Source: JBBSHE01 sp038253325 (GTDB lineage: Bacteria > Actinomycetota > Actinomycetes > Propionibacteriales > Nocardioidaceae). Taken from it: 64,000 nt of DNA. The notes under the pieces are model-generated. The model had not been told where the DNA came from. It saw nothing but the letters and a program-made list of their open reading frames with translations, and did no database searches. A program made the position numbers and the translations under genes. Positions 44,102 through 57,019 of this stretch are shown here, piece after piece; the stretch's first letter is position 1; every line of letters starts with the position of its first letter. Where the stretch lies: NCBI GenBank assembly GCA_038253325.1, contig JBBSHE010000003.1, positions 56,663 to 120,662 of the forward strand, in the 5' to 3' direction.

Positions 44102-44929
44102 TCAGTTGCCGAGCTCGTCGGGGTCGGGGCCGACCCGGCGGTCCTTGTTGAGCTCCGATATCCCGGCCATGTCGTCCTCCGCGAGCTCGAAGTCGAACAC
44201 GTCGAGGTTTTCCTCGATCCGCTTCGGCGTCACCGACTTCGGGATCACCACGTTGCCCAGCTGGAGGTGCCACCGGAGGATCACCTGCGCCGGCGTACGC
44301 CCGTACTTGTCCGCGAGTCCCACGATCGTCTCGTCCCTGAGCACGGCGCCACGGGCGAGCGGGCTCCAGGCCTCGGTGGTGATGCCCTGCTCGGCGTGGA
44401 ACTGACGCAGTTCCTCCTGGGTCAACTCGGGATGGAGCTCTACCTGGTTGACGGCAGGGACGACCTCGAACTCCTCGATCACCCGGCGCAGGTGTGGGAT
44501 CTGGAAGTTGGAGACGCCGATCGACCGGACCCGGCCATCCGAGTGGAGCTGCTCGAACGCCTTCCAGGTGTCGGCGTACAGATCACGGTCGGCGACCGGC
44601 CAGTGGATGAGGTACAGGTCGAGGTAGTCGAGACCGAGTTTCTGCATGCTCGTCTCGAACGCCTCGAGCGTCGAGTCGTACCCCTGGTCGTCGTTCCAGA
44701 GCTTCGTGGTGATGAACAGCTCCTCGCGAGGTATCTCCGAGGCCGCGACGGCCTGCCCGGTCGGGGCCTCGTTCTGGTAGAGCGCGGCCGTGTCGATGCT
44801 CCGGTAGCCACTTGCCAGCGCATGGGCGACTGCGGCGAACGTCTCGTCCTCCGGTACGAGGAACACCCCGAAGCCGACCGAAGGCATCTCGTGTCCGTCA
44901 TTGAGGGTGGTGGTGGTCTGGTCTGTCAT
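44102..44929 (-). CDS. Aldo/keto reductase
   Basis: A 275-residue NADPH-dependent TIM-barrel reductase of the 2,5-diketo-D-gluconate reductase type. Motifs are MPSVGFGVFLVPEDE, YRSIDTAALYQNEAPTG (catalytic Asp/Tyr), FITTKLWNDDQGY (catalytic Lys), LYLIHWPV (His), IGVSNFQ, NQVELHP and VIPKSVTPKRIEENLDVFDFEL (cofactor binding). The substrate is not assignable. It is a single gene convergent with tsaD. Confidence 0.94.
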   Translation of the reverse strand: MTDQTTTTLNDGHEMPSVGFGVFLVPEDETFAAVAHALASGYRSIDTAALYQNEAPTGQAVAASEIPREELFITTKLWNDDQGYDSTLEAFETSMQKLGLDYLDLYLIHWPVADRDLYADTWKAFEQLHSDGRVRSIGVSNFQIPHLRRVIEEFEVVPAVNQVELHPELTQEELRQFHAEQGITTEAWSPLARGAVLRDETIVGLADKYGRTPAQVILRWHLQLGNVVIPKSVTPKRIEENLDVFDFELAEDDMAGISELNKDRRVGPDPDELGN

Positions 44930-44972
44930 GGGTCCAACGTATGGCCCCCAAGGGCGTGATGTGAGCTGACCT

Positions 44973-45714
44973 CTACTTGTACGCGGGCTGGGAGAATCCG
45001 ATCAGCGGGTAGCTCGAGGGGGACGGAACGAGGGTTTCGTCGCCATTGGCGGGAAGGTGCGTAGGCGTCGCAAAGACGAGCGACCCGTCCGGGGAGAACG
45101 CCTGCGGAAGCCAGTTGCAGGAACTCCACCTCGCCTGCAGTGTATCGATGCTCACGATGCTGGAGCAGGGCCGCTGCTGGAGTCCTCTGTACTCGGTGAC
45201 GACCGACATCACGCCTGCCGGACCGTTGAGCGCGGTGACCGCCTGGAAGTCGCCGAGCGTCTCGATACTTGTCGGGTCATCGGCCGGGAACCGGATCACG
45301 GCTGGCTTCGCGGCGATCGTTCCCGAGGCGATGATGTCGTGGTCCACGAAACCCTCGAGGTGGATGTTCAACCCGCGGAAACGCTCGGGAGTCTCCACGG
45401 CGGTCCCGTTCGCGGTGAGGGTGGGGCGGCGGAAGCAACGCGACGAATTGGCCGCCGCCGGGCCAGGTCGCTCCTTCGACGTACGGGACGGTCGGGGCCT
45501 CTCCAACGCTGACGTTCGCGAGGGTGCGGTCGACGCGCCGGAGCTCGTTCTGCACGTCGGTGTGCTTGGTCGGTTGCCTCGCGGCAGTCTGTCCGAAACC
45601 GATGACCGGCGGCCGCGGCGGCGTGGACCGGGGGCGGACCCGAGAGTCGGGTAGGAATGGTGGGAGAGAAAGTCCGCCGTCGCGGGCACCCAGACCGGTG
45701 AGGTAGGCGTTCGT
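44973..45714 (-). pseudogene. Secreted beta-propeller-like protein, truncated and frameshifted
   Basis: Coding similarity begins without a start codon near 45714 (YLTGLGARDGGLSLPPF, VQNELRRVDRTLANV, VEGATWPGGGQFV) in one frame and changes frame near 45430. It then reads LTANGTAVETPERFRGLNIHLEGFVDHDII, SIDTLQARWSSCNWLPQAFSPDG and DETLVPSPSSYPLIGF to a stop at 44973. The content resembles TolB/WD40-like signalling or surface proteins. The 5' end with any signal peptide is missing. No function is assigned. Confidence 0.6.
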
Positions 45715-45781
45715 TCAGGTGTGTGCAGGACCAGGTCGTTGCCTAGATGACCTGCGTGCGTCCGAGCCGGAACCTTCCGGC

Positions 45782-47401
45782 GTGACGAAGCAGGCGGCGG
45801 CGCTCGTCGCGCTGCTGTCGGTATCCGTGGCCGGATGTTCGGGTACCGGGCACTTGCGCGAAGATCCGGCGCCATCGGTGTTGCACACGACGGTGATGTC
45901 CCGCCCGCAGGCGGGGGGCGCGGGCGGGACCACACCGACGGGCTGGGGTCCGTCCGTCGGTGAGTACGCGGCGGCACGTAAGGCGGTTGCGAAGATGTCG
46001 GATGCGGAGCTTGCCGGGCAGGTGATCGTTGCGCGGTACACCGGCAAGTCCGCGCCCGTCCGCCTGGTCCGCAAGTACCACCTCGGCGGCGTGATCGTGA
46101 TGGGCGACAACGTCGGCTCCGTCGGATCCGTCATCGCGGAGAACCACCGGCTGCAGCGCTCGGTGCACCGGCGCTGGCCGCTCGTGATCGCGGTCGACCA
46201 GGAGGGCGGCGTCGTGAACCGTCTCGGAGCGCCGTTGACAGCGTTCCCCACCTTCATGAGCTACGGGGCGGCCGGCAGCCCGGCGCTGGCCCGGAGGGCG
46301 GCGAAGGCGAGCGGTACCGAGCTACGGGCCGCAGGCTTCACTCTCGTCTTCGCGCCGGATGCTGACGTGACGACGGGACCCGCGGACCCCACCATCGGCA
46401 GCCGCTCGGCTGGCTCCCGTCCGAACCAGGTCGCGGCGATCAGTACGGCGGCACTTCGCGGGTACGTCGGCTCGGGGATCGTCCCGGTCGCGAAACATTT
46501 TCCCGGACACGGGTCGCTGACCGTCGACAGTCATCAGGCGCTGCCGTACCAGACCATGACCGTCAAGCAGCTCGAGCGCCGAGACTTCATCCCGTTCCGG
46601 CGGGCGGTCCGGGCCGGGGTGCCGGCGATCATGATGGGCCACATCGCCTTGCAGTCCGTCGATCCCGGCGTGCCCGCTGACCTGTCGCGGCCTGACGTGC
46701 GGCTGCTGCGCGACGGGTTCGGCTTCAAGGGCCTGATCAGCACCGATGCTCTGGAGATGGCAGCCGTCACCGACTCGCACTCGGCCGCCGGTGCAGCCGT
46801 CGATGCGTTGCGCGCGGGCACGGATCTCGTGTTGATGCCGCTCGACCTCAACCAGGCGTACCAGGGGATCCTCGATGCGATGGACAAGGGCACCCTGAGC
46901 CGGGCCAGAGTGCGGGGGGCGGCGGCTCGGATCGTCGCGCTGATGATGCACGAGAAGACGGTGCCGGTCCCGAAGCGGAACGTGATCGGATCTCACCAAG
47001 CTCTGTCCGAGCGAGTCTCGGCACAGGCCCTCACGGTCGTCGTCGGGTCGTGCCGCGCCGCCATCATCGGTCCATCCCTCGTGGCCGTCGGCGAGTCGAG
47101 AGCGGTCCGCAACTTCGACGCCGCGGCGAGGCGGGCAGGCGTCAGGCTCAGTGGCAACCCGGACACGGCGACCACCGTCGCCTTCTCGGGCTACGGGATG
47201 GCCGGGTTGAGCGCGGACATCGTCGTCACCACCGACACGCCGTACGCGCTGGCGCACTCCTCTGGAACCCGGATCGCGTTGTTCGGGGCGACGCCGGAGG
47301 CGATGGATGCGCTGGTCTGGTTCCTTCAGGGCAAGTTCACCGCGAGGGGGCGGCTCCCCGTCCACGTTGCCGGAGTTCCGCGACGCCCCCCTTGCCGCTG
47401 A
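45782..47401 (+). CDS. Lipoprotein glycoside hydrolase family 3 (beta-N-acetylhexosaminidase-like)
   Basis: GTG 45782 gives 539 residues with a lipoprotein signal (AALVALLSVSVAGC, lipobox VAGC). The GH3 domain (~75-405) has the NagZ-type motifs VAKHFPGHGSLTVDSHQALP (catalytic His/Asp dyad region) and GLISTDALEMAAV (nucleophile Asp). The C-terminal ~120 residues form a second domain (VVVGSCRAAIIGPSLVAVG ...). It probably cleaves N-acetylglucosamine from cell wall fragments outside the membrane. A longer start at 45719 lacks a signal. The final residues (GVPRRPPCR) contain an unpaired Cys. Confidence 0.9.
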   Translation: MTKQAAALVALLSVSVAGCSGTGHLREDPAPSVLHTTVMSRPQAGGAGGTTPTGWGPSVGEYAAARKAVAKMSDAELAGQVIVARYTGKSAPVRLVRKYHLGGVIVMGDNVGSVGSVIAENHRLQRSVHRRWPLVIAVDQEGGVVNRLGAPLTAFPTFMSYGAAGSPALARRAAKASGTELRAAGFTLVFAPDADVTTGPADPTIGSRSAGSRPNQVAAISTAALRGYVGSGIVPVAKHFPGHGSLTVDSHQALPYQTMTVKQLERRDFIPFRRAVRAGVPAIMMGHIALQSVDPGVPADLSRPDVRLLRDGFGFKGLISTDALEMAAVTDSHSAAGAAVDALRAGTDLVLMPLDLNQAYQGILDAMDKGTLSRARVRGAAARIVALMMHEKTVPVPKRNVIGSHQALSERVSAQALTVVVGSCRAAIIGPSLVAVGESRAVRNFDAAARRAGVRLSGNPDTATTVAFSGYGMAGLSADIVVTTDTPYALAHSSGTRIALFGATPEAMDALVWFLQGKFTARGRLPVHVAGVPRRPPCR

Positions 47402-47427
47402 GCGCTGGACCCGCAGAGCTCGCCGGT

Positions 47428-47454
47428 CTGGCACTCAAGTTGACCGAGTGCTAA
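47428..47454. promoter_or_regulatory. CIRCE operator (HrcA binding site) of groESL
   Basis: CTGGCACTC, a 9-nt spacer, then GAGTGCTAA, matching the CIRCE consensus TTAGCACTC-N9-GAGTGCTAA at 16 of 18 arm positions. The right arm is perfect. The spacer contains the promoter -35, so HrcA binding would block transcription. Confidence 0.88.
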
Positions 47455-47469
47455 CTCGCGCCCTAGATT
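47440..47469 (+). promoter_or_regulatory. groESL promoter
   Basis: TTGACC (47440-47445), an 18-bp spacer and TAGATT (47464-47469). The predicted start is ~47476, leaving a ~180-nt leader before groES. The -35 lies inside CIRCE. Confidence 0.65.
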
Positions 47470-47656
47470 GGGCGTTGGCACTCTCACCTCGAGGCTGCCA
47501 AGGCACTCTCATCACGAGGGCGCCGCAGGACTGCCAGACGTGCAGCGACACCCGCGACGACGTTGGACCGACGGCAGCCCTGAACCGCCAAATTCCATAC
47601 TGCCGATTCCATCTCTGGAGTTCACCTCTCATCCCTTGAAAGGGGAGGTCCAACAC

Positions 47657-47953
47657 GTGTCCGTCAGCATCAAGCCGCTCGAAGACCGCATCGTCGTCAA
47701 GACCCTCGAAGCCGAGGAGACCACCGCCTCCGGGTTGGTGATCCCCGACACCGCCAAAGAGAAGCCACAAGAGGGCGAGGTCCTGGCGGTCGGGCCGGGC
47801 CGAGTCGACGACAACGGCAACCGCGTCCCCCTCGACCTGAGTGTCGGCGACGTGGTCCTGTACAGCAAGTACGGCGGCACCGAGGTCAAGTACTCGGGCG
47901 AGGAGTACCTTGTGCTCTCCGCCCGCGACGTCCTCGCGGTCATCGAGAAGTAA
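47657..47953 (+). CDS. groES: Co-chaperonin GroES
   Basis: GTG 47657 after GGGGAGG gives 98 residues: [44 protein letters not shown], then the beta-barrel [25 protein letters not shown]. The mobile loop ([11 protein letters not shown]) that contacts GroEL is intact. It caps the GroEL folding chamber. Control is by CIRCE upstream; groEL follows after 75 bp. The longer upstream frame from 47468 runs through the leader and was rejected. Confidence 0.97.
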   Translation: MSVSIKPLEDRIVVKTLEAEETTASGLVIPDTAKEKPQEGEVLAVGPGRVDDNGNRVPLDLSVGDVVLYSKYGGTEVKYSGEEYLVLSARDVLAVIEK

Positions 47954-49645
<1,692 letters not shown>

Positions 49646-49739
49646 GGCCTGAACCAGCAGAACAGGGTTCGGCCGGCCGGACGGACGCAGCTCGACAAGA
49701 CGACTGCGACAACGGTCGCGCTTGCCGATGTGACGAGCG

Positions 49740-49776
49740 GCGCCGCTTCACCCCGACAGGACGGGCGAAGCGGCGC
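49740..49776. terminator. Hairpin downstream of groEL
   Basis: Perfect 10-bp arms (GCGCCGCTTC 49740-49749, complement 49767-49776), with a 4-bp inner stem CCCG/CGGG. It lies ~95 bp after the groEL stop; no U-run. Confidence 0.55.
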
Positions 49777-49917
49777 TCGTTCGTCCGCCGACGCGACTGG
49801 TTGATATTGTCTGCCGAGGCGCAGTGAGGTCTGCTCCTAGAACCGCCGAGCCCGGCCGATGACCTCTACCCGTTTGGAACGCGACTCGATGTCGTGCAGA
49901 CGTGTAGGAGATCGTCG

Positions 49918-51168
49918 ATGAACGTCTATTGGGTTGCGGCCGCCTGGATGGGCATGGCCTTGCTCGCCAGTCTGATCAGCATCCGGATCGGAGTATCCGT
50001 TGCGCTGGTCGAGATCGTTGTCGGTGCGATCGTCGGCAACCTGCCCGGCCACACGCACTTTGCCCAGCAGACGGACTTCACCAACTTCCTGGCAACACTG
50101 GGGTCCGTGGTCTTGACGTTCCTGGCGGGAGCGGAGATCGATCCCGACAGTCTTCGGCGACATTGGCGTGCGAGCATCAGCATCGGAGTCGTCAGTTTCG
50201 CCGCCCCGTTCGTCGCCGCTCTGTTGTTCAGCCGATTCGTGCTGGGATGGAGCTGGCAGGCCGCGGAGATCTCTGGTGTCGCCTTGAGCACGACCTCGGT
50301 GGCCGTCGTCTACGCGGTCATGGTCGAATCTGGACTGAACCGTGTCGACATCGGCAAGCTGATCCTGGCCGCCTGCTTCGTGACCGATCTCGGAACCGTC
50401 CTCGCCCTCGGCGGACTGTTCGCCCACGTCAACTGGGTGCTGGCGGTTTTCGTCGCCGTGACCATCGTTGCGATGTGGGCCATGCCCGCGCTCACGAGAT
50501 TCGTGCTTCGTACTGTGGGCGGCCGGGTGAGCGAAGCGGAGATCAAGTTCTTGTTCGTCGTGCTCTTCGTCCTCGGTGGGTTGGCGGGGTCAGCCAACAG
50601 TGAGGCGGTGCTGCCGGCGTACCTGATCGGTCTGGTCGTCGCCGGGGTGTTTCTCCGCGATCGGGTCATCGTCGACCGGCTCCGTACGATCGCGTTCGCC
50701 CTGCTCACGCCGTTCTTCTTCCTCAGAGCGGGACTGCTCATCTCGTTCGACGCAATGCTGGCCGGCATCGGCGTCATCGCGTTGTTGTTCGGGGTCAAGA
50801 TGGTCACCAAGGTTGTTTCTGTCTGGCCGACGTCGGCGGCGTTCGGACTGGTCGCCCGCGACCGCACGTACACGACCTTGCTCATGGCGACGGGACTGAC
50901 CTTCGGCTCCATCGCCGCGCTCTACGGTCTCACCAACAATCTGATCACCCAAGCCCAGTACAGCGTGCTGGTCACGGTCGTCATCCTGTCCGCGTTCGTC
51001 CCTACGCTGATCGCCCAACAGTTCTTCCAACCCGACCTGGAGGTCGACGTCGTCGTCGATGAGACCGCCAGCGAAGAGGACCTCGCGTCGATCAGACGTC
51101 GCAAGCGCGTGCCGACCGAGCTCCGGTCCGACCCGGAGACGAAAACGCGGGGTGGCCGCAGACCCTAG
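49918..51168 (+). CDS. Kef-type cation:proton antiporter
   Basis: ATG 49918 after AGGAG gives 416 residues with about 12 membrane helices, a CPA2 family Na+/H+ or K+/H+ exchanger fold. Visible hallmarks are VEIVVGAIVGNLPG, LTFLAGAEIDPDSL, GVALSTTSVAVVYAV, ILAACFVTDLGTVLALG (membrane Asp) and LTPFFFLRAGLLISF. The protein ends in a short charged cytoplasmic tail without a TrkA/RCK domain. The ion is not assignable. It stands alone after the groEL terminator. Confidence 0.92.
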   Translation: MNVYWVAAAWMGMALLASLISIRIGVSVALVEIVVGAIVGNLPGHTHFAQQTDFTNFLATLGSVVLTFLAGAEIDPDSLRRHWRASISIGVVSFAAPFVAALLFSRFVLGWSWQAAEISGVALSTTSVAVVYAVMVESGLNRVDIGKLILAACFVTDLGTVLALGGLFAHVNWVLAVFVAVTIVAMWAMPALTRFVLRTVGGRVSEAEIKFLFVVLFVLGGLAGSANSEAVLPAYLIGLVVAGVFLRDRVIVDRLRTIAFALLTPFFFLRAGLLISFDAMLAGIGVIALLFGVKMVTKVVSVWPTSAAFGLVARDRTYTTLLMATGLTFGSIAALYGLTNNLITQAQYSVLVTVVILSAFVPTLIAQQFFQPDLEVDVVVDETASEEDLASIRRRKRVPTELRSDPETKTRGGRRP

Positions 51169-51337
51169 GCCGACCCCCGCCACCGTCCATCGTCACTGCC
51201 CCGACCATCGCGTGGCTTCGGAATCCGTCGTATCAACGGACTGTCGCCACGGTAACCGTCGCAGCACGGCCGGATGTTTACCCCGTGACGAGGCTGTGGC
51301 ACGCTGACCGGATGTCACCGCGGGGGAGGACCTCACC

Positions 51338-51914
51338 ATGACGCTCAAGAAGTCGCCGCCCGGGCTCAGTGAGCTGGCCTGTGCCGCCCAGCGCGGTGAC
51401 CCGGCACATGTCGAAGAGCTGATGGCCCGGGTTCAGCTCATCGCATACCGCTACTGCCGGGGCCGGTTGGTCCGCGATTCCCGAACCGCGCAGCTTGCCG
51501 ACGACGTCGCACAGGAGATCTGCGTCGCGGTGTACGCCGCCTTGTCGGGCTACCGGGACCGGGGGCGGCCGTTCGAGGCGTTCGTGCACGGGATTGCGTC
51601 GCACAAGGTCGCCGACGCCCAACGAACGCTGATCCGAAGCGCCATCCCGATGGATGAGCTGCCAGAGGTCGCTGACCAGGAAAACACCCCAGAGGACCAC
51701 GCAGTCCACACCAGTGAGATGCACCGCGCCCACGGCCTGCTTGCGGACCTGCCGGGTTCGTTGCGGGAGGTCGTCTTGCTCCGGGTGGCGTCCGGACTGA
51801 GTGCGGAGGAGACTGCCCGAGCACTCGGGATGACCGCCGGAGCCGTCCGGGTTGCACAGCACCGAGCACTGACCCGGATGCGGCGCCACCTGCGCGCGCC
51901 GCGGCAGCTGGCCC

Positions 51915-51922
<8 letters not shown>
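51338..51922 (+). CDS. sigD: SigD-type ECF sigma factor
   Basis: A 194-residue ECF sigma factor. GGAGGAC precedes ATG 51338. Region 2 (LIAYRYCRGRL, LADDVAQEICVAVYAALSGY, FEAFVHGIASHKVADAQRT) and region 4 (LPGSLREVVLLRVASGLSAEETARALGMTAGAVRVAQHRALTRMRRHL) are complete. The form with FVHGIASHKVADAQR and its place just before guaB match mycobacterial/actinobacterial SigD. The cognate anti-sigma gene rsdA normally follows; here only an 11-codon ORF and a repeat are found. Confidence 0.88.
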
Positions 51923-53651
<1,729 letters not shown>

Positions 53652-53685
53652 GACCCGGCCGCTGTCGTAAAGGACCGTTCCTCTG

Positions 53686-54789
53686 ATGGATCTCGAGATC
53701 GGCGGGGCCAAGCGCGGCCGCCGCGCGTTCGGGTTCGACGACATCGCGATCGTCCCGAGCCGTCGGACTCGCGACCCGGCCGAGGTGTCGGTGGTATGGC
53801 AGATCGACGCCTACCGGTTTGAGATACCGATCGTCGCGGCGCCGATGGACTCGGTAGTCTCCCCCGACCTCGCGATTGCGCTCGGTCGCGCCGGCGGGCT
53901 GGGGGTGATCGACCTCGAGGGTCTCTGGACCCGCTTCAACGACCCCGAACCGTTGCTTGCCGAGGTTGCGACGCTGCACGGCGACGACGCGACACGAAAG
54001 CTTCAGGAGATCTACTCCGAATCGATCAAGCCCGACCTGATGGCCCAGCGGGTCAAACAGATCCGCGCCTCGGGCGTCACGGTCGCCGGGGCATTGTCGC
54101 CACAGCTGACGAAGGAGTACGCCGAGACGGTGATCGACGCCGGGCTCGACCTGTTCGTGATCCGCGGGACGACCGTCTCCGCCGAGCACGTGTCGGGGCA
54201 GTCCGAGCCGCTGAACCTTAAGCAGTTCATCTACGAACTGGACGTCCCGGTGATCGTCGGCGGTTGCGCGACGTACCAGGCGGCACTCCACTTGATGCGG
54301 ACCGGCGCCGCCGGGGTGCTGGTCGGGTTCGGGGGTGGCGCGGCCCACACCACCGCGAAGGTGCTCGGCGTGGCGGTCCCGATGGCGACCGCCGTCGCAG
54401 ATGTGGCTGCCGCGCGACGGGACTACCTCGACGAGTCCGGCGGGCGCTATGTCCACGTGATCGCCGACGGCTCGATCGGACGCTCAGGTGACGTCGCCAA
54501 GGCGGTCGCGTGCGGCGCCGACGCAGTGATGATCGGGTCTCCGCTGGCCCGGGCGCGGGAGGCGCCGGGTCGGGGCTTCCACTGGGGCGCCGAGGCGCGA
54601 CACCCAATGTTGCCTCGTGGTGAGCGGGTGGAGATCGAAGCCGTGGGCACCCTGGACGAGATCCTGTTCGGTCCGTCTGGCGTGTCCGACGGGACGATGA
54701 ACCTGGTCGGCGCCCTCCGGCGTGCGATGGCGACCACCGGCTACACCGAGCTCAAAGAGTTCCAACGCGTCGAAGTGGTCGTCCAGTAG
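53686..54789 (+). CDS. GuaB3 family IMP dehydrogenase-like protein
   Basis: A 367-residue protein 34 bp after guaB. It has the IMPDH TIM-barrel parts (FGFDDIAIVPSRRTRDP, IPIVAAPMDSVVSP, ALGRAGGLGVIDLEG, DGSIGRSGDVAKAVACGADAVMIGSPLA) but lacks CBS domains and the SICTT cysteine loop of true IMPDH; GVLVGFGGGAAHTTAKVLGV occupies that place. GuaB3 proteins are common beside guaB in actinobacteria. Their catalytic role is uncertain, though some are reported as GMP reductase-like. Confidence 0.92.
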   Translation: MDLEIGGAKRGRRAFGFDDIAIVPSRRTRDPAEVSVVWQIDAYRFEIPIVAAPMDSVVSPDLAIALGRAGGLGVIDLEGLWTRFNDPEPLLAEVATLHGDDATRKLQEIYSESIKPDLMAQRVKQIRASGVTVAGALSPQLTKEYAETVIDAGLDLFVIRGTTVSAEHVSGQSEPLNLKQFIYELDVPVIVGGCATYQAALHLMRTGAAGVLVGFGGGAAHTTAKVLGVAVPMATAVADVAAARRDYLDESGGRYVHVIADGSIGRSGDVAKAVACGADAVMIGSPLARAREAPGRGFHWGAEARHPMLPRGERVEIEAVGTLDEILFGPSGVSDGTMNLVGALRRAMATTGYTELKEFQRVEVVVQ

Positions 54790-54790
54790 C

Positions 54791-54838
54791 CAGCGGCTGA
54801 GCAATCGAGCGCCATCCGGCTCACTTCCTCAGCCGCTG
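54791..54838. terminator. Hairpin downstream of guaB3
   Basis: Perfect 11-bp arms (CAGCGGCTGAG 54791-54801 and its complement 54828-54838) with a 26-nt loop, starting 2 bp after the guaB3 stop. Confidence 0.5.
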
Positions 54839-54901
54839 TGTGGTGACCGGACACCGGTAGCCTTTGGGCACGCTGAAGTCTCAGGTACGACAAGGGAGCA
54901 C

Positions 54902-55753
54902 ATGCAGCCGTCCACGTTGCGAATCGCCGCGATCCAGGCGGAATCCGTGCCGGGCGATGTCGAGCACAACACCGTGGTTGCCGCCGAATGGGTCCACCGG
55001 TCCGCCGCCCGCGCGGCTCGGGTGGTCGTGCTGCCTGAGCTGTTCCTCACCGGTTACGACCCAGGCTGCTGGGGCGACCCGGCCGGTGACGTCGTCGAGG
55101 ATGACCCACGCGTCGTACCGGTCGCGGCCGCCGCCGCCGAGACGAGGACGTTGGTGCTGGCGGGTGCATCCTGGCGGCGTGCAGGCGCCAGGCGCCCGAC
55201 GTTGTCCCTGCTGGCGTTCGGCCCGGAGGGGAGTGTCCGGCCGGCGTACGACAAGCAGCACCTGTGGGACGAGGAGCGAGCCGTGTTCGAGCCTGGCCGA
55301 GACGGATCGACAATTGTCGTCGACGGCTGGAGGCTCGGGCTCGGTATCTGCTACGACGGTTGCTTCCCCGAGCACGCCCGCGCCGCCGCCGACGACGGTG
55401 CACTCGCCTATGTGTGCCCGTCGGCGTACGTCGTCGGCAGCGAGCACCGACGCGACCTGTACTACGCGGCGCGGGCGATCGACAACTCGACGTACTGCGT
55501 CATGGCGGGTCTCGTTGGCCAGTGCGGCCGGCTCGAGTTCGGCGGCGGCACCGCGATCTACGACCCGCAGGGCAGACGGGTCGCCCGGGTCGAGTCTGGC
55601 ACCGGCATGGCGGTCGCCGATCTCGACGTCGCCACGGTGGACGAGGCCCGCGCAATCAACCCGATCGAGCGGGACCGGCCCGAATCGCTCGGCGGGCGGC
55701 ACACGATGGTTGTCGAGCCGGCCGACGCGTCCAAGGAGGCGACGGCGTCATGA
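54902..55753 (+). CDS. Carbon-nitrogen hydrolase (nitrilase superfamily)
   Basis: ATG 54902 after AAGGGAG gives 283 residues. The catalytic Glu-Lys-Cys triad is seen in VVVLPELFLTGYDPG, RPAYDKQHLWDEE and LGICYDGCFPEHAR. Such enzymes hydrolyse amides or nitriles; the substrate is unknown. The stop overlaps the kynureninase start (ATGA), so it may take part in kynurenine or a related amide pathway; this is inference. A TAGCCT -10-like hexamer lies at ~54857. Confidence 0.9.
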   Translation: MQPSTLRIAAIQAESVPGDVEHNTVVAAEWVHRSAARAARVVVLPELFLTGYDPGCWGDPAGDVVEDDPRVVPVAAAAAETRTLVLAGASWRRAGARRPTLSLLAFGPEGSVRPAYDKQHLWDEERAVFEPGRDGSTIVVDGWRLGLGICYDGCFPEHARAAADDGALAYVCPSAYVVGSEHRRDLYYAARAIDNSTYCVMAGLVGQCGRLEFGGGTAIYDPQGRRVARVESGTGMAVADLDVATVDEARAINPIERDRPESLGGRHTMVVEPADASKEATAS

Positions 55754-56961
55754 CCTCGTCCGCACGCGACAAGGCTGAGGAGCTGGATGCCGACGATGTG
55801 CTGGCCCACTACCACGGGGAGTTCGTCGGGACGAGCGAGGCGCTGGTCTATCTGGACGGCAACTCGCTCGGCCGGATCCCGATCGCGACCCGAGACCGCG
55901 TCCGGCATGTTCTCGACCATGAGTGGGCCGATCGGTTGATCCGGTCGTGGGATGACGCCTGGATCGAGCTGCCGACCAAGATCGGCGACCTGATCGGCGT
56001 CGGCCTGCTGGGAGCCGATCCGGGCGAAGTTGTCGTCGGGGAGAACACGACCGTCGCGCTCTACAAGGCGGTCTCGGCGGCGCTCGATGCCCGGCCGGGT
56101 AGGACCGCGGTCGTTGTCGAGCAGGCCAACTTCCCCACGGACCGTTACGTGATCGAGTCGCTCGCCCGCCAACGTGGCTTGACGGTTCGCTGGATCGCCG
56201 AATCCGGGACCGACGGCGTGAACATCGCCGGTGTCGGCGGTGTTCTCGACGATGATGTCGCGGTCGTCGTGCTCTCCCACGTGGACTACCGGTCGGCCGC
56301 GTTGGCGGACGTAGCCTGCATCACCGCGGCCGTGCACGAGGTCGGCGCGGTCATGGCGTGGGACCTCTGCCACTCGGTCGGCGTGGTACCCATCGACGTC
56401 ACCGGCGACGAGGTCGACCTCGCCGTCGGCTGCACCTACAAGTACCTCAACGGCGGACCCGGCGCGCCCGCGTTCACATACGTTCGGTCCGAGCTGCAGG
56501 ACCAGCTTCGGCAGCCGATCTGGGGATGGTGGGGACGTCGCAACATGTTCGAGATGGGCGCGGGGTACGAGCCGGAGGCCGGTATTCGCTCGTGGCTGAC
56601 CGGAACGCCGAGCGTGTTGTCGATGGCTGCGATCGAACCGAGCGTAGCGATGGTGATCGACGCCGGGATCGGGGCGATCCGGGCGAAGTCCGTCGCGCTG
56701 ACGGAGTACGCCATCGAGCTGTTCGACGAGTATCTCGCCCCGAACGGCTTCGGGCTTCAGTCGCCGCGTGACAGCGCACGCCGCGGCGGGCACGTGACAG
56801 TCGGCCACCCCGATGCCGAGGCGCAGTGCCGGCAGCTGATTGCCGGCGGTGTCATTCCGGACTTCCGGCGTCCGGACGGCATCCGTTGCGGGCTCGCGCC
56901 GCTGACGACACGTTTCACCGACGTTCACGACGGGTTGTCTGCGCTGGCCGCCCTGACCTGA
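55750..56961 (+). CDS. kynU: Kynureninase
   Basis: ATG 55750 overlaps the nitrilase stop and gives 403 residues. It is a PLP fold-type I enzyme that cleaves kynurenine to anthranilate and alanine. Matching motifs are YLDGNSLGRIPI, SWDDAWIELPTKIGDLIG, ENTTVALYKAVSAAL, VVVLSHVDYRSA, WDLCHSVGVVPIDV, the PLP Lys in GCTYKYLNGGPGAPAF and GWWGRRNMFEMGAGYEPEAGIRSWLTGTPSVLS. No tryptophan dioxygenase is within the window. Confidence 0.94.
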   Translation: MTSSARDKAEELDADDVLAHYHGEFVGTSEALVYLDGNSLGRIPIATRDRVRHVLDHEWADRLIRSWDDAWIELPTKIGDLIGVGLLGADPGEVVVGENTTVALYKAVSAALDARPGRTAVVVEQANFPTDRYVIESLARQRGLTVRWIAESGTDGVNIAGVGGVLDDDVAVVVLSHVDYRSAALADVACITAAVHEVGAVMAWDLCHSVGVVPIDVTGDEVDLAVGCTYKYLNGGPGAPAFTYVRSELQDQLRQPIWGWWGRRNMFEMGAGYEPEAGIRSWLTGTPSVLSMAAIEPSVAMVIDAGIGAIRAKSVALTEYAIELFDEYLAPNGFGLQSPRDSARRGGHVTVGHPDAEAQCRQLIAGGVIPDFRRPDGIRCGLAPLTTRFTDVHDGLSALAALT

Positions 56962-57019
56962 GCCGGAAGGGCTGGTGTCCCCTGCTGGCATGGGAAAGGG
57001 ACGAGCCACGCCGGTACGG

